From Methylophilaceae bacterium UBA7525 (GTDB taxonomy: Bacteria; Pseudomonadota; Gammaproteobacteria; Burkholderiales; Methylophilaceae), in contig DLMX01000049.1 of NCBI GenBank assembly GCA_002479405.1, positions 15,931 to 35,576 on the forward strand: a stretch of 19,646 nucleotides of DNA, in the 5' to 3' direction. The notes below the pieces were generated by a model. The model had not been told where the DNA came from. It saw nothing but the letters and a program-made list of their open reading frames with translations, and made no database searches. Made by a program: the position numbers and the translations under genes. Below, piece by piece: positions 1-6,613 of this stretch. Positions within the stretch are counted from its first letter, which is position 1; each line of letters starts with the position of its first letter.

Positions 1-93
1 CTGATGCTGTTCAAGAACGGCAACGTCGAAGCCACCAAGGTTGGTGCTCTGTCCAAATCACAACTGACCGCATTCATTGACAGCAATATCTAA
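1..93 (+). CDS. trxA: Thioredoxin, C-terminal end (partial)
   Basis: The window opens inside a gene whose last 30 codons read LMLFKNGNVEATKVGALSKS and onward to a TAA stop at 91-93. This matches the end of thioredoxin 1: the 'tLllFkNGevaatkvGAlsKsqL' strand and the terminal helix. The CGPC active site lies upstream, outside the window. Thioredoxin is a small cytoplasmic dithiol reductant. In many proteobacteria trxA lies directly upstream of rho, as here, which supports the call. The remaining gap to rho is 125 bp and holds a hairpin. Confidence 0.9.
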   Translation: MMLFKNGNVEATKVGALSKSQLTAFIDSNI

Positions 94-109
94 TCAAGTT
101 ACTGTTTGG

Positions 110-157
110 CCTGATTCTTTCGTTTTCGCAGAACCAATCACAAAACAGAGAATCAGG
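110..157 (+). other. Long imperfect hairpin in the trxA-rho gap
   Basis: The arm 110-126 pairs with 142-157. It gives 11 pairs (CCTGATTCTTT with AGAGAATCAGG, one of them a G-T wobble), then a single unpaired C at 121, then 5 more pairs (GTTTT with AAAAC), around a 15-nt loop. No T-run follows the 3' arm, so it is not a standard intrinsic terminator. It could protect the 3' end of the trxA transcript or structure the rho leader. rho leaders are known sites of autogenous attenuation in enterobacteria, but that link is inference here. Confidence 0.55.
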
Positions 158-218
158 TACTGATCTCCAAGTCTTTCCCTTTCCCGATGCAGTTTCGATT
201 TTCAGCGAGCTTTTCCCT

Positions 219-1478
219 ATGCATTTATCCGATTTAAAGCACCTCCCCGTGACCGAACTGGTTGAAATGGCGATTTCCAACGAAATCGAGAATGCCAGCC
301 GCATGCGCAAACAGGATCTCATCTTTGCCCTGCTCAAGAACAAGGCAAAAAAAGGGGACAGCATATTCGGCGACGGAACGCTGGAAGTACTGCAGGACGG
401 TTTCGGATTTCTGCGCTCGCCAGACACCTCTTATCTGGCCGGCCCTGATGACATCTATGTATCGCCTTCCCAGATCAGGCGCTTCAACCTGCACACCGGG
501 GACAGCATACAAGGCGAAATCAGGACCCCGAAAGAAGGTGAACGCTATTTTGCCCTGGTCAAAGTTGATAGCGTCAACGGCGAACCGCCGGAAAACACCA
601 AGCACAAGATTCTGTTTGAAAACCTGACACCGCTTTTCCCTACCGAACCCCTGATTCTCGAACGTGATATCCGCGGTGAAGAAAATATCACCGGGCGCGT
701 CATCGACATGATTGCCCCGATTGGCAAAGGACAGCGCGGTCTGCTGGTAGCCAGCCCGAAAAGCGGCAAGACGGTCATGATGCAGCATATCGCACATGCC
801 ATCACATCCAATCATCCGGATGTCGTATTAATCGTGCTGCTGATCGATGAGCGTCCTGAAGAAGTGACCGAAATGACCCGCTCGGTCAAGGGCGAAGTCG
901 TCGCCTCCACCTTCGACGAACCGGCCACACGCCATGTACAGGTCGCCGAAATGGTACTGGAAAAGGCCAAGCGTCTGGTCGAGCATAAGAAGGACGTCGT
1001 CATTCTGCTCGATTCCATCACCCGTCTGGCACGCGCCTACAACACCGTGGTACCCGCATCCGGCAAAGTGTTGACCGGCGGTGTCGACGCCAACGCCCTG
1101 CAACGCCCGAAACGCTTCTTCGGCGCCGCGCGCAATATCGAGGAAGGCGGCAGCCTGACCATCATCGCCACCGCGCTCGTCGACACCGGCAGCCGCATGG
1201 ATGATGTCATTTACGAAGAGTTCAAGGGCACCGGCAACATGGAAATCCATCTCGACCGCCGCATGGCCGAGAAACGCATCTATCCGGCCATCAACGTCAA
1301 CAAGTCGGGCACCCGCCGCGAAGAACTGCTGATTCCGAAGGACATCCTGCAAAAGATCTGGGTGCTACGCAAACTGTTGTACCCGATGGACGACCTCGAA
1401 GCGATGGAGTTCCTGCTGGACAAGATCAAATCGACGAAGAACAACGCGGAGTTCTTCGACGCCATGCGGCGCGGTTAG
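219..1478 (+). CDS. rho: Transcription termination factor Rho
   Basis: This is a hexameric RNA-dependent ATPase/translocase that ends transcription at untranslated, C-rich RNA. Its 419 residues equal the usual family length, and the start MHLSDLKHLP is typical. Visible parts in order are the N-terminal helical bundle (about 1-45), a cold-shock-like RNA-binding fold with GFGFLR (61-66), and the RecA-like motor. The motor has Walker A SPKSGKT (179-185), the catalytic Glu in IDERPEEV (E211), the Walker B region VILLDSITRL (261-270), and the secondary RNA-binding Q and R loops (LTGGVDANAL at 286-295, then KSGTRR near 362). The protein ends in MRRG. A second, slightly different copy of its 3' end lies 155 bp downstream and would end in MRRS. 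Confidence 0.98.
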   Translation: MHLSDLKHLPVTELVEMAISNEIENASRMRKQDLIFALLKNKAKKGDSIFGDGTLEVLQDGFGFLRSPDTSYLAGPDDIYVSPSQIRRFNLHTGDSIQGEIRTPKEGERYFALVKVDSVNGEPPENTKHKILFENLTPLFPTEPLILERDIRGEENITGRVIDMIAPIGKGQRGLLVASPKSGKTVMMQHIAHAITSNHPDVVLIVLLIDERPEEVTEMTRSVKGEVVASTFDEPATRHVQVAEMVLEKAKRLVEHKKDVVILLDSITRLARAYNTVVPASGKVLTGGVDANALQRPKRFFGAARNIEEGGSLTIIATALVDTGSRMDDVIYEEFKGTGNMEIHLDRRMAEKRIYPAINVNKSGTRREELLIPKDILQKIWVLRKLLYPMDDLEAMEFLLDKIKSTKNNAEFFDAMRRG

Positions 1479-1493
1479 CCTGTCGTGGCTTCG
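1401..1493 (+). repeat. Direct repeat copy A: 3' end of rho
   Basis: This segment holds the last 25 codons of rho, its TAG stop and 15 bases beyond. It aligns without gaps to 1556-1648, with 86 of 93 positions identical by hand count. The offset between copies is 155 bp. Confidence 0.9.
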
Positions 1494-1555
1494 AGGTCGA
1501 GACCGGACTCCCGCACCGGCGCTTACGCGCACCGTGTCACCGGCCTCACCCCTCA

Positions 1556-1648
1556 GCGATGCAGTTCCTGCTGGACAAGTTCAAATCGACGAAGAACAAC
1601 GCGGAGTTCTTCGACGCCATGCGGCGCAGTTGATCTGTCGCGGCTTCG
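1556..1648 (+). repeat. Direct repeat copy B: orphan 3' end of rho
   Basis: The copy matches 1401-1493 at 86 of 93 positions. Read from the ATG at 1559 it encodes MQFLLDKFKS..DAMRRS and stops at TGA 1631-1633, so the reading frame of the rho tail is intact. Two of the seven differences change residues in the tail (E to Q, I to F). One makes the last residue Ser rather than Gly, which resembles the MKRS-type ending common in other Rho proteins. Homology continues 15 bases past the stop. No ribosome binding site is obvious, so expression as a 24-residue peptide is not claimed. It could be a tandem duplication, or the displaced gene end left by an element that once integrated at rho. Confidence 0.85.
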
Positions 1649-1710
1649 TGATCATGGCAAAACTCTTGTAGCAGGCAACATTGAAAATCATCACCAACAT
1701 TAATTAGTTG

Positions 1711-1739
1711 TTGAAAAACTCGTTCATTTCATTGATAAT
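1711..1739 (+). promoter_or_regulatory. Sigma-70 type promoter for rpmE
   Basis: TTGAAA (1711-1716) and GATAAT (1734-1739) are separated by exactly 17 bases, each matching 5 of 6 consensus bases. Transcription would start near 1746, about 30 bases before the rpmE start. The rest of the 300-bp rho-rpmE gap holds only the rho-tail repeat and GC-rich spacer. No intrinsic terminator for rho was seen there. Confidence 0.65.
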
Positions 1740-1778
1740 CACGGGTTTTCTGCGACAGCATTTGAAAGAGACATCAGC

Positions 1779-1979
1779 ATGAAGGCCGATATCCATCCGA
1801 ATTACCCTGAAGTAAACGTAACTTGCAGCTGCGGCAACAAGTTCAAGACACGTACAACCATTGGCAAAGACTTCAACGTTGAAGTCTGCTCACTGTGCCA
1901 TCCGTTCTACACCGGCAAGCAGAAGATTCTGGATACTGCAGGTCGCGTTGAGAAATTCCGTCAAAAGTACGGCATGTAA
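1779..1979 (+). CDS. rpmE: 50S ribosomal protein L31 (zinc-binding type)
   Basis: This 66-residue protein of the large ribosomal subunit sits near the central protuberance and helps bridge the subunits. It is the zinc-binding (C+) form: C16 and C18 in TCSCGNKF, and C37 and C40 in VCSLCHPFYTG. The family-typical PFYTGKQK and FRQKYG segments are present. A purine-rich stretch (GAAAGAGA) lies upstream of the ATG. The gene has its own predicted promoter and an intrinsic terminator 18 bases after the stop, so it is probably a single-gene unit. In many bacteria the C+ form is made when zinc is sufficient; no Zur site was identified here. Confidence 0.97.
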   Translation: MKADIHPNYPEVNVTCSCGNKFKTRTTIGKDFNVEVCSLCHPFYTGKQKILDTAGRVEKFRQKYGM

Positions 1980-1997
1980 TTGTTGGTACGTTTTGAT

Positions 1998-2029
1998 AAA
2001 AAGGCAGCTATGGCTGCCTTTTTGTTTTT
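1998..2029 (+). terminator. Intrinsic terminator after rpmE
   Basis: AAAAAGGCAGC (1998-2008) pairs perfectly with GCTGCCTTTTT (2013-2023) around the loop TATG, and the T-rich tract continues to 2029. The arms start with A-runs, so it may also work on the opposite strand. Confidence 0.9.
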
Positions 2030-2068
2030 AAAATACCAATGGACACTGTTCAAAAATAACGGATAAAA

Positions 2069-3715
2069 ATGGCTTTTGAACTGGAACATGACTGGCAGGG
2101 CAATCTGGCGACACCGCGCGCGCGCATCGGCGAACGTGCGAAAACCCGGCTGCTTATCGTACTGAGCATCATCTGGATCCTCATGGGCCTGATCGGCCAT
2201 GAACCATGGAAACCGGACGAATCGCAAAGCATCAGCATCGTCAAATCCATGTTGCAGGGTGACAACCTGCTGGCCCCTATCGCGGCAGGTCAGCAGCACA
2301 TGGAATATCCACCTCTTTATTATCTGACCGCCTCCGGCACGGCCAAGGCGCTCTCGCCCATACTTGATATCCATGATGCCGCACGGCTCGCTACCGGCCT
2401 CTGGATGGCGATCACTCTGCTCATGGTAGGCATGATAGGCCGCGAACTGTGGGGTTATGGGGCCGGCCGTCAGACTTCCTTCATCTTTTTGGGTTCTCTG
2501 GGCCTTGTACTGACGGCACACTTGCTGAAACCCGAGGTTGCCGGGCTTGCAGGTACCGCCATGGGCTTTTATGCGCTGGCGTTGGCAAAAAGACGACCCT
2601 ACCGAGCCTCCGTGCTACTTGGCACCGGACTTGGCATCAGCTTTCTTGCCATCGGGCTGATCCCCGCCCTCATACTGGCAGCAACAACTACCTTTCTACC
2701 TCTGCTGTTCCCGGCCTGGCGCAACAAGAGTTTTCTGGTCGTGGTTGCCATCGCCAGCCTGTTCTCAGCGCCTTGGCTGCTGGTCTGGCCTGCCTTGGGC
2801 TGGGTCTATGCCCCGGAAATCCTGCTCGACTGGTGGCAAAACAGCGTTGCCGGTATCAGCGGGGGCAATTACTGGTATTACCTCAAAACCTTGAGCTGGT
2901 ATGCCTTACCGGCACTGCCCCTGGCAATGTGGGGCTTGTGGTACTACCGTAGCAGCCTGCTGAGCGAGCCGAAATTCCAGCTGCCCATCACTTTCTTTCT
3001 GGTCAGCCTCATCCTGATCGGTACAAGCAACAATCCCAACGAAGCCAACGCGCTGGTCTTTCTGCTGCCCTTGGCCGCCATCGCCGGCGGCAGTGTCGAG
3101 ACATTGAAACGCGGTGCGGCCGGCCTGCTCAACTGGTTCGGCCTCATGCTGTTCGGCACCATGGCTTTTCTGATCTGGCTCGGTTGGATCGCCATGCAAT
3201 CCGGCTGGCCGGCCAAACTCAACGAACGCATGCAGTTCCTTTCCGGTGTCAGTGAGCCGATGTTCGGCTGGCCTGGATTTGTTTTCGCCATTGCCATTAC
3301 CATCATCTGGCTGCTGGTCATCAACAACTCGAGACACTCCAACCGCGCAGCAGTGACCGATTGGGCGGTCGGTTGCACCATGGTCTGGAGTCTGCTGATG
3401 TGCCTGTGGCTGCCCTGGATCGATTCGGCCAGAAGTTACGCCGGCGTCATGCGTGGCATTGCGGCAGCTGTTCCCACCAGTTATGACTGCCTGCAGAGTC
3501 CCAATCTCGGCGGCGCCCAGACGGCACTGCTCGATTACTATGCCGATATTCAGTTGCACACACCAAAACGCGGGATTGAATGCAGCTTCTATCTGTTACA
3601 GGATGAACGCGGCAAGCCCTACATAGAACCGGGTGACGACTGGCGCCTGATCTGGGAAGGCAAGCGTGCCGCAGAGCGGCGTGAAAGCTTCCGCCTCTAC
3701 CAACGCAGCAACTAG
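2069..3715 (+). CDS. ArnT-like integral membrane glycosyltransferase
   Basis: The 548-residue multi-pass membrane protein is close in length to ArnT (about 550). A short cytoplasmic N-terminus is followed by a first membrane helix (about 27-43). Then comes EPWKPDES (45-52), with the Asp-Glu pair that this GT-C superfamily uses for catalysis in the first periplasmic loop, and HMEYPPLYYL (77-86), also typical. Around ten more hydrophobic segments follow, then a soluble C-terminal domain (from about residue 455). Such enzymes move a sugar from an undecaprenyl- or dolichyl-type phosphate carrier to lipid A, protein or another glycan. The substrate here cannot be told: no arn genes are adjacent. 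The gene starts 40 bases after the rpmE terminator and runs convergently into tupC with only 7 bases between stops. Confidence 0.8.
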   Translation: MAFELEHDWQGNLATPRARIGERAKTRLLIVLSIIWILMGLIGHEPWKPDESQSISIVKSMLQGDNLLAPIAAGQQHMEYPPLYYLTASGTAKALSPILDIHDAARLATGLWMAITLLMVGMIGRELWGYGAGRQTSFIFLGSLGLVLTAHLLKPEVAGLAGTAMGFYALALAKRRPYRASVLLGTGLGISFLAIGLIPALILAATTTFLPLLFPAWRNKSFLVVVAIASLFSAPWLLVWPALGWVYAPEILLDWWQNSVAGISGGNYWYYLKTLSWYALPALPLAMWGLWYYRSSLLSEPKFQLPITFFLVSLILIGTSNNPNEANALVFLLPLAAIAGGSVETLKRGAAGLLNWFGLMLFGTMAFLIWLGWIAMQSGWPAKLNERMQFLSGVSEPMFGWPGFVFAIAITIIWLLVINNSRHSNRAAVTDWAVGCTMVWSLLMCLWLPWIDSARSYAGVMRGIAAAVPTSYDCLQSPNLGGAQTALLDYYADIQLHTPKRGIECSFYLLQDERGKPYIEPGDDWRLIWEGKRAAERRESFRLYQRSN

Positions 3716-3722
3716 ACCCACG

Positions 3723-4385
3723 TCAACCAGCTGTCAGACGCGCCTGATGCAGGTGCCATTTGACCATACCCGGCAGCGCAATCAGCTCCGGGTCGTGCGT
3801 GGCAATAACGACACAATGATTGTTGTCGCACATCTGGCGAATCAGATGTATCACCTGCAGCCTTGCAGCTTCGTCCAGATTGGCCGTCGGCTCGTCCAGC
3901 AGCAATACATCCGGATTGAGCACCTTGGCCCGGGCCAGCGCCACACGCTGCTTTTCACCGCCTGACAACTTTTGCGGTGCGACATGCGCCACATGCTCGA
4001 CCCCTGCCCAAGCCAGAGCCTCGTTAATCAACTGTTTTTGCCTGCCATGGGGCACACCTTGGGCTTTCAGGCCAAAACCGATATTCGAGGCCACTGAAGT
4101 GTTGAACAGATAGGGATGCTGATGTAGGTAAATCACGCGAGGGGCAAGATTCTGTGAAACCTCGTCTGTCGGCACCGGTTCTCCATCAAAGCTGAACGCT
4201 CCGATATCGGCCGACTCCAGACCCGCCAGCACGCGTAACAGGGTCGTTTTGCCCGCACCATTGCTACCGGTAATCAGGTAAGTGCGGCCTCGCTCCAGCT
4301 CCAGCGACGCGATATCCAGTATCTGGCGTGAACCGTAATGTTTTTTTAAAGCCTGCAGTTTCAGCAGTGCCTGGCCGTAACTCAT
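3723..4385 (-). CDS. tupC: Tungstate ABC transporter, ATP-binding protein
   Basis: This 220-residue ATPase powers the importer. Walker A is GSNGAGKTT (40-48), the signature is LSGGEKQ (140-146), Walker B is LLLDEP (161-166) with the D-loop ANLDE, and the switch His is H197 in ATHD. It has no C-terminal TOBE/regulatory domain, unlike ModC; the short form is usual for TupC. Its ATG overlaps the tupB stop by four bases (ATGA), showing translational coupling in the tupABC operon. By sequence alone an ATPase cannot be assigned a substrate, so the call rests on the TupA-type binding protein and on the formate dehydrogenase operon next door. Confidence 0.85.
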   Translation of the reverse strand: MSYGQALLKLQALKKHYGSRQILDIASLELERGRTYLITGSNGAGKTTLLRVLAGLESADIGAFSFDGEPVPTDEVSQNLAPRVIYLHQHPYLFNTSVASNIGFGLKAQGVPHGRQKQLINEALAWAGVEHVAHVAPQKLSGGEKQRVALARAKVLNPDVLLLDEPTANLDEAARLQVIHLIRQMCDNNHCVVIATHDPELIALPGMVKWHLHQARLTAG

Positions 4386-5077
4386 TGTTGCCCCCCGCGA
4401 CCCTGCATCAGCGCCAATCCAAAATTTATGCCCAGCGCCACCATCACCAGCACAATCCCCAACGCAATGCCCTGCACAAATTCGCCCTTGCTGGTTTCCA
4501 GCGCAATCGCGGTAGTGATGTTGCGCGTGACGTTGGCGATATTACCGCCTACCATCATGGCGCAACCGATTTCCGAGATCACACGGCCGAAGCCGCTGAC
4601 CATCGCCGCCATGACGGCGAAGCGTACTTCCAGCAACATGGTCAGCATCGTGCGCCATCGGTCTGCCCCTAGCGTGCGCGCGGTTTCCGACACACGCTGA
4701 TCGACACCCTGCACGGCAGAGAGCGTCAGCGCCGCGAGGATCGGGAACGCCAGAATGGCTTGGCCGATGATCATGGCCTCCTGCGTGAACAGCAAGTGCA
4801 TGCCGCCGAACGGCCCCTGTCGCGACAACAGCATATAGAGAATGAGGCCGATCACCACTGTCGGTAGCGCCAGCAGCGTCTGTACCAGCACAATCAAAAT
4901 GCGCCGACCGGGAAACCTGAGACTGCCCAGTACAAAACCCAGCAGCACCGCCGGCGGCGTCGCCAGCACTAGTGCCAGAAAGCAGACCTTGACCGATATC
5001 CAGATAATGCCCCACAGTGTCCGGTCGCCGCTCCATAACAGGCGCAATGCAGCATAAGTGGTTTCCAGCAATTCCAT
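4382..5077 (-). CDS. tupB: Tungstate ABC transporter, permease
   Basis: The 231-residue inner-membrane permease has about five to six hydrophobic helices. A cytoplasmic coupling (EAA-type) loop reads ETARTLGADRWRTMLTMLL, where the ATPase TupC would dock, followed by VSGFGRVISEIGCAMMVGGN, which is characteristic of the tungstate/molybdate permease group. Segments such as QTLLALPTVVIGLILYMLLS also fit TupB. It lies between tupA (18 bases upstream) and tupC (4-base overlap). A sulfate or molybdate permease of the CysT/ModB type is the main alternative, but the overall match and the operon favour TupB. Confidence 0.87.
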   Translation of the reverse strand: MELLETTYAALRLLWSGDRTLWGIIWISVKVCFLALVLATPPAVLLGFVLGSLRFPGRRILIVLVQTLLALPTVVIGLILYMLLSRQGPFGGMHLLFTQEAMIIGQAILAFPILAALTLSAVQGVDQRVSETARTLGADRWRTMLTMLLEVRFAVMAAMVSGFGRVISEIGCAMMVGGNIANVTRNITTAIALETSKGEFVQGIALGIVLVMVALGINFGLALMQGRGGQQ

Positions 5078-5095
5078 CTGATTTACTAAAACTTT

Positions 5096-5953
5096 CTATT
5101 TGCGAGCCGAAGGCATGAACAACTGCTCGCCATCAACGCGGAACGAGGCAATCAGCTGCTGCCCCTGACTCGAAGTGATCCACTTGATCAACTGCATGGC
5201 TCTGGCATGGTTGATATCCGGATATTTCTTTGGGCTGACGGCGATGATGCCATAGGGATTGAACATGCGCTCGTCGTCCTCGACCAGAATCGGCAGGCCT
5301 ATGCGCTCGCGGTAGCTGATATAGGTACCGCGGTCGGTCAATGTGTAGGCGCCCATCTCGCCGGCCATCATCAGCACTTCACCCATGCCTTGGCCGGCAG
5401 AAACATACCAGTTAGCCTTGCTGACCTCTGTCAGGGATATTCCAGCCTGCGCCCAATAGGATTTTTCCATCTGCTCGGTGCCGGAATTATCGCCGCGCGA
5501 AACAAATCTTGACTGGTTGGCCGCGATCTTTTTCATGGCAGCCACGATATCCCTGCCGCCTGCAACCCGTGACGGATCCTGCTCCGGTCCGATCAGGACA
5601 AAATCGTTGTACATGACATCACGCCGTTCGACGCCATGTCCGGCTGCGACAAAAGCATCTTCCAGCTGGCGTGCATGCACCAGGACGACATCCACATTGC
5701 CGTCCTCTCCAAGCTTGAGCGCCTTGCCGGTGCCGACCGAAATCACATGCACCTTGCAACTGCACTGGAGCTCGAACTGCGGCAGGAGATAATCGAGCAA
5801 ACCGGAATTGGCGGTACTGGTCGTCGTCGCCAGACGCACTACCACCCCATCGGCGGCCTGTACTGGCACTGCCAGCAAAAATAGCAGCATCCAGAACAGC
5901 AGATTTATCGCTGATTGATACACCATACCCAAATTTGCCTCGCGACACTTCAT
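5096..5953 (-). CDS. tupA: Tungstate ABC transporter, periplasmic binding protein
   Basis: This 285-residue binding protein captures the oxyanion in the periplasm. A hydrophobic signal segment (about residues 14-32) ends in VQAAD, a plausible signal peptidase site near residue 33. The mature start RLATTTSTANSGLLD carries the TTTS motif typical of TupA, and SRGDNSGTE is a second conserved ligand-loop motif. The chosen ATG at 5953 has AGGG five bases upstream. Met10 (start at 5926) would give a shorter and more usual signal peptide, so the first nine residues are uncertain. It is first in the tupABC operon, and its promoter region carries ModE-like sites. TupA proteins prefer tungstate over molybdate; that preference cannot be read from the sequence here. 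Confidence 0.9.
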   Translation of the reverse strand: MKCREANLGMVYQSAINLLFWMLLFLLAVPVQAADGVVVRLATTTSTANSGLLDYLLPQFELQCSCKVHVISVGTGKALKLGEDGNVDVVLVHARQLEDAFVAAGHGVERRDVMYNDFVLIGPEQDPSRVAGGRDIVAAMKKIAANQSRFVSRGDNSGTEQMEKSYWAQAGISLTEVSKANWYVSAGQGMGEVLMMAGEMGAYTLTDRGTYISYRERIGLPILVEDDERMFNPYGIIAVSPKKYPDINHARAMQLIKWITSSQGQQLIASFRVDGEQLFMPSARK

Positions 5954-6005
5954 TCCTGCCCTTTGATCACCTTTTTCATTGTTAAAAACCAGAACATCCA
6001 GCGTA

Positions 6006-6033
6006 AACGTTCTACACCCATAAATATAGCGCT
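6006..6033. promoter_or_regulatory. Weak ModE-like box nearest tupA
   Basis: Compared with the ModE consensus as I recall it (ATCGCTATATA-N6-TATATAACGAT), the half at 6006-6016 matches 7 of 11 and the half at 6023-6033 (AATATAGCGCT) matches 8 of 11, with a 6-base spacer. On the tupA strand the second half overlaps a TATATT that could be a -10 element. On its own this would be weak evidence; two better sites lie next to it. Confidence 0.35.
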
Positions 6034-6056
6034 TTTAAGCAGAACAAAATAATGAT

Positions 6057-6084
6057 TTCGCTATATTTATTAAGATATAACCAT
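6057..6084. promoter_or_regulatory. ModE-like operator 1
   Basis: Half-sites TTCGCTATATT (6057-6067) and GATATAACCAT (6074-6084) each match 9 of 11 positions of the ModE consensus as I recall it, with the expected 6-base spacer. The site lies in the divergent tupA-fdsG gap. Confidence 0.65.
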
Positions 6085-6110
6085 CGTAATATTTGGTAAT
6101 ATATATCGAT
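6083..6110. promoter_or_regulatory. ModE-like operator 2
   Basis: Half-sites ATCGTAATATT (6083-6093, 8 of 11) and TATATATCGAT (6100-6110, 10 of 11) have a 6-base spacer. The site shares its first two bases with operator 1, so the two would put dimers in tandem, 26 bp or about 2.5 helical turns apart. It lies just upstream of the preferred fdsG start. Confidence 0.6.
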
Positions 6111-6142
6111 TGCTATGCGAGATAGTCAGAAAAGAGCCCATT

Positions 6143-6613
6143 TTGGAAGCGACCAATTTTTCCAGGATTCAGATCCACATCGACCGACACAGGACCACAC
6201 CAGGCGGTCTGCTCCCTTTACTGCATGCGATACAGGACGATATCGGCTACATTCCGGAGGAGAGTTACAGCCCTATCGGCAAAGCACTGAACCTGTCCGT
6301 TGCGGAAGTACATGGCGTGGTGAGCTTCTATCACCATTTCCGCACCCAGCCGCCCGGTCGTCACGTGTTGCAGATATGCCGCGCTGAATCCTGTCAGGCC
6401 ATGGGTTCAGCCGAACTTGAAGCCTGTGCAAAATCCAGGTTGCAAATCGACTATCACGAGACCAGCGCCGACCAGGCCGTCACCCTGGAACCGGTCTATT
6501 GCCTCGGCAACTGTTCCCTGTCCCCTTCCGTCATGCTGGATGAAAAAATCCATGGGCGCGTCAGCCCCGAAAAACTCAACAGCCTGATACAAGCAGCGAG
6601 AAATTCAAAATGA
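6143..6613 (+). CDS. fdsG: NAD-dependent formate dehydrogenase, gamma subunit
   Basis: FdsG is the NuoE-like small subunit carrying a [2Fe-2S] cluster in the cytoplasmic FdsABG complex. From the TTG at 6143 it has 156 residues, the usual size. It shows LPLLHAIQDDIGYIP, EVHGVVSFYHHFR and the four cluster cysteines C79 and C84 (CRAESC) and C120 and C124 (CLGNC). An upstream in-frame TTG at 6110 is possible, but it would begin inside the ModE-like operator. The start at 6143 has AAAAGAG six bases upstream. Its stop overlaps the fdsB ATG by four bases (ATGA). This is the first gene of the fds operon. Confidence 0.93.
   Translation: MEATNFSRIQIHIDRHRTTPGGLLPLLHAIQDDIGYIPEESYSPIGKALNLSVAEVHGVVSFYHHFRTQPPGRHVLQICRAESCQAMGSAELEACAKSRLQIDYHETSADQAVTLEPVYCLGNCSLSPSVMLDEKIHGRVSPEKLNSLIQAARNSK

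Noticed and set aside
1485..1703. Open frame of 72 codons over the rho-tail repeat
   Set aside because: It reads the repeat out of its rho frame and gives an Arg/Ser-rich product with no family match; the repeat itself explains the region.
3716..3722. Possible bidirectional terminator between the glycosyltransferase gene and tupC
   Set aside because: Only 7 bases separate the two stop codons and no stem is visible there.
6110..6142. N-terminal extension of fdsG from TTG 6110
   Set aside because: It overlaps the ModE-like box, lacks a ribosome binding site and makes the protein longer than usual.
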